From the NCBI GenBank assembly GCA_964230195.1, contig CAXRGH010000184.1, positions 1 to 10,841 of the forward strand: 10,841 nucleotides of DNA. The letters are read 5' to 3'. Under the pieces are notes generated by a model, which saw nothing but the letters and a program-made list of their open reading frames with translations, was not told the DNA's origin and made no database searches. Below, in pieces: positions 6,298 through 10,841 of this stretch. The translations under genes and the position numbers were made by a program. This stretch comes from CAXRGH01 sp964230195. GTDB lineage: Bacteria; Pseudomonadota; Gammaproteobacteria; Enterobacterales; Alteromonadaceae. The stretch's first letter is position 1; the number at the start of each line of letters is the position of its first letter.

Positions 6298-6316
6298 GGA
6301 CATAGGGTACTTGTCC
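6298..6316. repeat. Inverted repeat GGACA-N9-TGTCC in divergent promoter region
   Basis: Five-base arms at 6298-6302 and 6312-6316 are spaced 9 bases apart, so the half-sites are centred 14 bases (about 1.3 helical turns) apart. It lies between the two divergent genes, about 20 bases upstream of the candidate -35 of the sensor gene, so it could be a regulator site. The arms are short and chance cannot be excluded. Confidence 0.25.
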
Positions 6317-6336
6317 TTCATCACATTAAAACTTGG

Positions 6337-6366
6337 TTGCGATATGACCAGTCAAACAGGTATCAT
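6337..6366 (+). promoter_or_regulatory. Candidate promoter of the sensor kinase gene
   Basis: TTGCGA (6337-6342, four of six) and TATCAT (6361-6366, five of six) are separated by 18 bases. Transcription would start about 55 bases before the TTG start codon at 6426. Confidence 0.3.
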
Positions 6367-6411
6367 TATGCGAGTCATTACGACCGCTCCCTGAGAGCAA
6401 AGTTGTTACAA

Positions 6412-6419
6412 GAGAGGGG
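6412..6419 (+). promoter_or_regulatory. Strong RBS supporting a TTG start
   Basis: GAGAGGGG lies about six to eight bases before the TTG at 6426. No ATG occurs in frame until codon 191, and the signal peptide begins right at the TTG, so the rare start codon is real. Confidence 0.7.
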
Positions 6420-6425
6420 CGAATT

Positions 6426-9400
6426 TTGATTTTCCGTATATTTATCAGTCTCTTTTCTGCCATTCTATCTAGCCAATGTTTCGCCAACACACAACACCTA
6501 CTACGTCAACTTAATCTTGATGATGGCTTGTCTCAGAGCAGTGTCACTGGGCTTTTCGAAGGTCACAGTGGCCTTAAATGGCTGACGACAGGAAATGGCA
6601 TCGATATTTACAACGGAAATACAATTGAAAGTTGGACCGGACTTTCGCACGAACTTACCAATACGTATATTATTAATGTGAAACAACTTCACAACGATAA
6701 ACTTTGGGTGTCATCCAGCCGTGGCGATCTTTTGCGTTATGATTTAAACAACAACAGTACAACCAAAGTGTTTACTGTTAATCGCCCAAACTTCATCAGC
6801 GATTTCAATGAGCTAGACGAGAAAAACACGCTATTTTCAACAAAAAAGAAACTCTACCAATATGACGAAAATTCGTCTCCTAGTATCTACCTAGATTTGG
6901 AGAGCAATCTTCCTGATTCGCATCAAATCAATCAATTCCTTGTTTACAAGGACAATATTGTAGTAGCGACATCTCTGGGTGTGTTTGTTTGGCACATGCC
7001 ATCAAATAAACTCAATTACATCACAGAAGGAGCAGAAAAACCCGCGTTTAAAATCACTGTATTCCAAGATTTCCTGCTGATTGGCTATCAACACGAACTC
7101 CACGCAGTCCCCCTGAACAAAATGAATCTTCCCGAGGCCGCCAAGGTAATTGACAAACAGGGTAAATATACATTTGCTCAAAACAGTGAGCATTTATTTG
7201 TCGGTACCAAACGAGGAATTTTTCGCTTCAACGCAAACACCGCCGTGTTAAAGATGGCAATTAGAATTCGAGACCTTCATCCGAACATCATAGCCGAGTA
7301 CCCTATATCAATGATGCTTTGCAGCACGGGACTGCTGTGGTTAGGAACCCTGTCTGACGGGGTGTTAATATGGAACCCATTAGAGAAAGACTTTAATCAT
7401 TTCATCCATAGCCGCAAACGCAAGCTGTCATTATCCAACAACGAAATTTGGTCGATCATAGAAGATCATAAAAACCCGAACTCTCTGTGGGTGGGAACTG
7501 CCGACGGCCTAAATAAAATAAACTTAGACACTAAAAAAGTGCGACGTTATGACTCTGGAAGCGAAGATAATCAGACATTTGACTACCTGAGTAATTTGAG
7601 CATGGGATATGACTTCATCTACGAGGTCAATCAAGGAAATGCCGGTGAATTATACCTTTCCACTAATAGAGGTATGATCAAATATTATCCGCAAAATATA
7701 GGAGATGAGCGGTTTGAACTCATCGAATTGAGCACAGGCGTTATCATGTCAACATTTAAAGACGAGCAAAATCAGCTTTGGATGATTGTTCGTGATAATG
7801 AAATTGGGAAGACTCAATTATCACGGTTTGACATCAACACAGAACGCTTCAATGTGTACCCATCTGCTGAGAACATTCTCACGAACGAGAATCCCTACCA
7901 ATTTATTTTGGGCTACCTTTTTGATGATAAAAATCTCGTTATTGCATCTGGCACACAGCTCGCGAGTTTTAACACAATTCGACAAGAAACATCAGAAATT
8001 TATGACTTTTCTCACCTAGCATCAAACGCGAAAGAGCAAAAGTTTATTGAAAGTGCCTATTTCGATGCTGACAAAAACACCCTGTGGTTAGCCGTAGTCG
8101 GTTACGGCCTAATTGCGTTTGATATGGAAACAAAGACCATACAGCAAAGGTTACACCACTCCCATTATGGGTTTGACAAACACGTGTATCAACTGCAGCC
8201 TGACGATCACAAACGATTATGGTTTTCTTCTCACAAAGGACTCTTCTTTATGGATTTAGAGACTTTGTATATCAATTCTTTCACTACCCACCATGGCTTA
8301 TTTACCAATGAATTTAACGCGAGGGCGAGTACGCGTCTTAAAAATGGCAAGCTAGCCTATGGTTCTATGTCAGGTGTCACCGTATTTGATCCCTCAAACG
8401 AGAGCTTTCACAAACCACATATCCGCCCTAATCTGCTGTTGACGGCGTTCGATCATCCTTCGTTATCACTACCACCTCATAATTTAGCGAAACTCAAATC
8501 AACGTCAATTGACGTGCCATATGACCATCAACCGATTAAATTGCTTTTTGCTGACGCTGCAGCAATTGACCCGACACTATCGTTGTTCCGGTATCAACTG
8601 CATGGTGAATCACCAAAGACCTTTTCGGAAACCAACGAACACTGGATCACCTTATCAAATCTATCATGGGGGCAGCATCAATTAGTGGTTCATGCGGTAT
8701 CGCCTATTAGTGGCGAATTATCCGAGCCATTTACACTTAACATCAGAGTACAACGCCCGCCTTGGCTCACTAACACAGCAATTGTGTTCTACTTTGGATT
8801 AACTAGCCTCTTGCTTTGGCTTGTATGGATGTATTCAACTCATGCTATCCTGGTAAAAAACCGTCAGATAAAGCAGCTTGTTAAACAAAAAACACGAGAG
8901 TTAGAAGCATCAAACAGTAAACTTCAAGATGTCGTTAAAGAGTTAAAAACCGCCAATACGGTGAAAGATCGATTCCTTGCCAATATGAGCCATGAAATGC
9001 GGACTCCATTGACCACGATTATGGGCTATACACAGTCGGTTTTGGATGGTAATTTTGAAAAAAATAAGAAAAAAGATGCACTATCACTCATTTTATCCAG
9101 TAGCTATCACCTATTGAATATCATTAACGATCTCCTCGACCTTACTAGACTCAAACAAGACAAATTCGTTTTGAATATTGAGACACATAACCTGAAAGAA
9201 ACCTTCAGAGAACTACTCAGCCATATGAGCTTGCTGGTTGATAAAAAGGGGCTATCAATCAACCATTTTTTTGATACAAACGTACCCGAGTGCATTAATA
9301 CGGATATCACACGACTTCATCAGGTGTTAATTAACATTATTGATAATGCGATAAAATTTACAGACAGTGGGTTTATTCAAATTGACGTAAAAAAAGATAA

Positions 9401-10067
9401 CCAGATGCTAATCATTGATATCATCGACACAGGGATTGGCATAGACGATCAGCAATCTGTGGAACTGTTAGATGCGTTTACTCAGGCCAATAATACATTT
9501 AACCGGAAGCAGAGTGGCATTGGCTTAGGCTTGCATATATCCCATCAAATTATCACCGCCCTTAACGGAAGTATTAGCCTCAAAAGAAATGCGCATGATG
9601 GAACGACAGTGACAGTTCGTCATCCTATAGGTCAAACTCAATCAATGGCAGAGGCTGTTTCTAAGGCAGCCCCCGCCCAACAGACGCATTTAACACTTAA
9701 AGGAATGCACCTTTTGGTTGCAGATGATTTTGACAGCACCATTGAACTGATTCGTTTGATTATGAAAAAGTATGGGGTCAAAGTGACTGGCGCAAAAAAT
9801 GGCGCAGAAGCCCTTGAAAAGCTGAGAGAAGACAAATCAATTGACCTTGTACTCATGGATATTCAAATGCCAATAATGGACGGTATCAGAGCATTACAGG
9901 AGCTTAGACAGTGGGACACTGATACACCAGTTTTCGCGTTTACAGCCAATAACATGCAACATGAAATAGAGCAGTATCTATCTCAAGGCTTTGCACAGTG
10001 CATTAAAAAGCCTATCGATCGGCATGAGCTCATCACTTGTCTCAAACACGCAAAACTCAAACGCTGA
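6426..10067 (+). CDS. Hybrid sensor histidine kinase with two-propeller sensor
   Basis: This 1213-residue membrane protein should sense an extracytoplasmic signal and autophosphorylate. Residues 1-20 are a signal peptide ending Cys-Phe-Ala before N21, with TTG as start codon. Residues 21-660 hold 14 propeller motifs of the LWxGTxxGLxxxD type (for example 93-106, 257-269, 304-317, 354-366, 598-610, 643-655), enough for two seven-bladed propellers. A Y_Y_Y-like beta domain spans about 698-776 and one membrane helix 784-805. A coiled coil to 848 leads to HisKA with the phospho-acceptor H856 in MSHEMRTP. The ATPase has its N-box (N974), G1 box (DTGIG, 1001-1005) and G2 box (GIGLGL, 1031-1036). 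The receiver (about 1093-1210) has D1100/D1101, phospho-acceptor D1145, T1173 and K1195. All catalytic residues are present. There is no HTH output domain, unlike the AraC-ended HTCS regulators of Bacteroidetes, so a separate Hpt protein or regulator is needed. The neighbours do not reveal the ligand. Confidence 0.92.
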   Translation: MIFRIFISLFSAILSSQCFANTQHLLRQLNLDDGLSQSSVTGLFEGHSGLKWLTTGNGIDIYNGNTIESWTGLSHELTNTYIINVKQLHNDKLWVSSSRGDLLRYDLNNNSTTKVFTVNRPNFISDFNELDEKNTLFSTKKKLYQYDENSSPSIYLDLESNLPDSHQINQFLVYKDNIVVATSLGVFVWHMPSNKLNYITEGAEKPAFKITVFQDFLLIGYQHELHAVPLNKMNLPEAAKVIDKQGKYTFAQNSEHLFVGTKRGIFRFNANTAVLKMAIRIRDLHPNIIAEYPISMMLCSTGLLWLGTLSDGVLIWNPLEKDFNHFIHSRKRKLSLSNNEIWSIIEDHKNPNSLWVGTADGLNKINLDTKKVRRYDSGSEDNQTFDYLSNLSMGYDFIYEVNQGNAGELYLSTNRGMIKYYPQNIGDERFELIELSTGVIMSTFKDEQNQLWMIVRDNEIGKTQLSRFDINTERFNVYPSAENILTNENPYQFILGYLFDDKNLVIASGTQLASFNTIRQETSEIYDFSHLASNAKEQKFIESAYFDADKNTLWLAVVGYGLIAFDMETKTIQQRLHHSHYGFDKHVYQLQPDDHKRLWFSSHKGLFFMDLETLYINSFTTHHGLFTNEFNARASTRLKNGKLAYGSMSGVTVFDPSNESFHKPHIRPNLLLTAFDHPSLSLPPHNLAKLKSTSIDVPYDHQPIKLLFADAAAIDPTLSLFRYQLHGESPKTFSETNEHWITLSNLSWGQHQLVVHAVSPISGELSEPFTLNIRVQRPPWLTNTAIVFYFGLTSLLLWLVWMYSTHAILVKNRQIKQLVKQKTRELEASNSKLQDVVKELKTANTVKDRFLANMSHEMRTPLTTIMGYTQSVLDGNFEKNKKKDALSLILSSSYHLLNIINDLLDLTRLKQDKFVLNIETHNLKETFRELLSHMSLLVDKKGLSINHFFDTNVPECINTDITRLHQVLINIIDNAIKFTDSGFIQIDVKKDNQMLIIDIIDTGIGIDDQQSVELLDAFTQANNTFNRKQSGIGLGLHISHQIITALNGSISLKRNAHDGTTVTVRHPIGQTQSMAEAVSKAAPAQQTHLTLKGMHLLVADDFDSTIELIRLIMKKYGVKVTGAKNGAEALEKLREDKSIDLVLMDIQMPIMDGIRALQELRQWDTDTPVFAFTANNMQHEIEQYLSQGFAQCIKKPIDRHELITCLKHAKLKR

Positions 10068-10068
10068 G

Positions 10069-10101
10069 AGAATCATTTAATGTCACTAGAAATGTGATTC
10101 T
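10069..10101. terminator. Weak hairpin after the sensor kinase gene
   Basis: AGAATCA (10069-10075) pairs with TGATTCT (10095-10101), with a few more A-T pairs possible inside through a small bulge. It begins two bases after the sensor stop codon and lies between convergent genes, where a shared terminator would be expected. No T-tract follows on either strand, so it does not meet the usual intrinsic-terminator pattern. Confidence 0.3.
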
Positions 10102-10159
10102 ATGGTGAAACACAGAGCATGTTTGAGACTCGCCCAGGAACTGAGCGCATTCAATATGC

Positions 10160-10815
10160 TCAAGCAATACGTTCAAAAAACCAAAATGCGGCAACAATCA
10201 CAATGGTCGATAGTACCAGGTAGCGTGTATCATGGCGCCGTTTCCTTGCACTGCGGAAATAACTTAATCCCCAACTGACCGCCATCATTGTCACTATCAA
10301 GCCTATTTGTGCAAGCTCTATCCCAATATTAAATGCCACCAAACCGCTAGCAAATCGATCATTACTCATCCCAAACTCAGATAAAACTGAAGCAAAACCC
10401 AACCCGTGAAGCAAGCCAAACACAAAGATAGTTCCGTGGCGACTGTGGAGTGAGGTATTCGAGTACAGGCCTATCATTGCTAGCCAACCAATAGATAGGG
10501 CGATTAGAGACTCAACCACAATAGAAGAAACAGCAATCATATCCAGCATTGCAAATGCCAAGGTTACGCTATGTGCGATCGTAAACAAGGTAACTTGAAT
10601 GAACAATCGCTTCATATTCAATGCTGTTAAAAACATGGCTATGAGAAATAGAACGTGGTCTAAACCCATGGGAACAATATGCTTGACGCCGGAAACTAGA
10701 AACAATTGAGCATGCTCAATACCTGACAAACTGCTTAAATATCGTTGTCGTCGCCTCTCATTAGCGGCAATTAAATCTGCATCGATCTCATTTTGCTCAA
10801 TCACGAGTTCGCCCT
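10160..10815 (-). CDS. HupE/UreJ-family membrane protein, 5' end missing
   Basis: The frame encodes at least 218 residues of a polytopic inner-membrane protein. Residues here are numbered from the GTG at 10804. Family marks are a metal-binding-like H42 and D49-H50 (MGLDHVLFL), H78 in TIAHSVTLA, H133 in FGLLHGLGFA, and E163 in FNIGIELAQ, spread over about six hydrophobic segments, with a basic stretch before the last. HupE/UreJ-type proteins are linked to nickel or related metal transport, but this branch often occurs away from hydrogenase and urease genes, so the substrate is open. Family members of this branch often carry an extra N-terminal extracytoplasmic domain, which would lie in the missing part. 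The GTG should not be taken as the true start: the frame stays open to 10815, and the TAG that seems to close it spans the insert-adapter junction. The gene is convergent with the sensor kinase. Confidence 0.8.
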
Positions 10816-10841
10816 AGATCGGAAGAGCGTCGTGTAGGGAA
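10816..10841. other. Illumina adapter sequence, not genomic
   Basis: The last 26 bases begin AGATCGGAAGAGCGTCGTG, the reverse complement of the Illumina TruSeq universal adapter end. Adapter read-through was left at a contig end. Everything from 10816 on should be trimmed, and any reading frame crossing 10815/10816 is artificial. Confidence 0.97.

Noticed and set aside
10160..10804. HupE-like protein as a complete 214-residue gene starting at GTG 10804
   Set aside because: The frame is open to the last genomic base, and the apparent upstream stop comes from adapter sequence.

Overview
The window looks like chromosomal DNA from a marine-type gammaproteobacterium, probably near Alteromonadales or Vibrionales. 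This rests on the low GC content (about 40% by eye), a LexA-box-like site of the CTGT-N8-ACAG type, a two-component propeller hybrid kinase of the kind common in those orders, and a bacterial FAN1-type nuclease. I cannot name a species. The right end is not genomic: the last 26 bases (10816-10841) are Illumina adapter, so the window runs to the end of a short-read contig.

Layout. (1) 1-723, minus strand: an unfinished gene for a membrane-anchored coiled-coil protein, running off the left edge. (2) 724-1139: a divergent intergenic stretch with a tandem pair of small GGGGA/TCCCC-type hairpins. (3) 1140-1664, plus strand: a small exported protein of unknown function, followed by a tiny interrupted reading frame. 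(4) 1838-6188, minus strand: three co-directional genes. In transcription order they are a degenerate ADP-ribosylglycohydrolase homologue, a FAN1-like VRR-NUC nuclease fused to a DnaQ-type DEDDh exonuclease, and a PPP-type metallophosphoesterase. The nuclease has its own candidate promoter with a LexA-like box filling the -35/-10 spacer. (5) 6426-10067, plus strand: a large hybrid sensor kinase with signal peptide, 14 propeller blades, a Y_Y_Y-like domain, one membrane helix, HisKA, HATPase and receiver. (6) 10160-10815, minus strand: the C-terminal part of a HupE/UreJ-type membrane protein, its 5' end lost at the adapter.

How the genes may work together. The sensor should read an extracytoplasmic ligand and pass phosphate to a separate partner, because it has no DNA-binding output domain. 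The nuclease is the clearest DNA-repair gene and looks damage-inducible. The ADP-ribosylglycohydrolase homologue beside it keeps the fold signatures but has lost the metal-ligand motifs, so it may bind without catalysing. Whether these two and the phosphoesterase form one functional unit is unproven. The most interesting region is 1838-6188. No CRISPR array, rRNA, tRNA, transposase or complete mobile element was seen.
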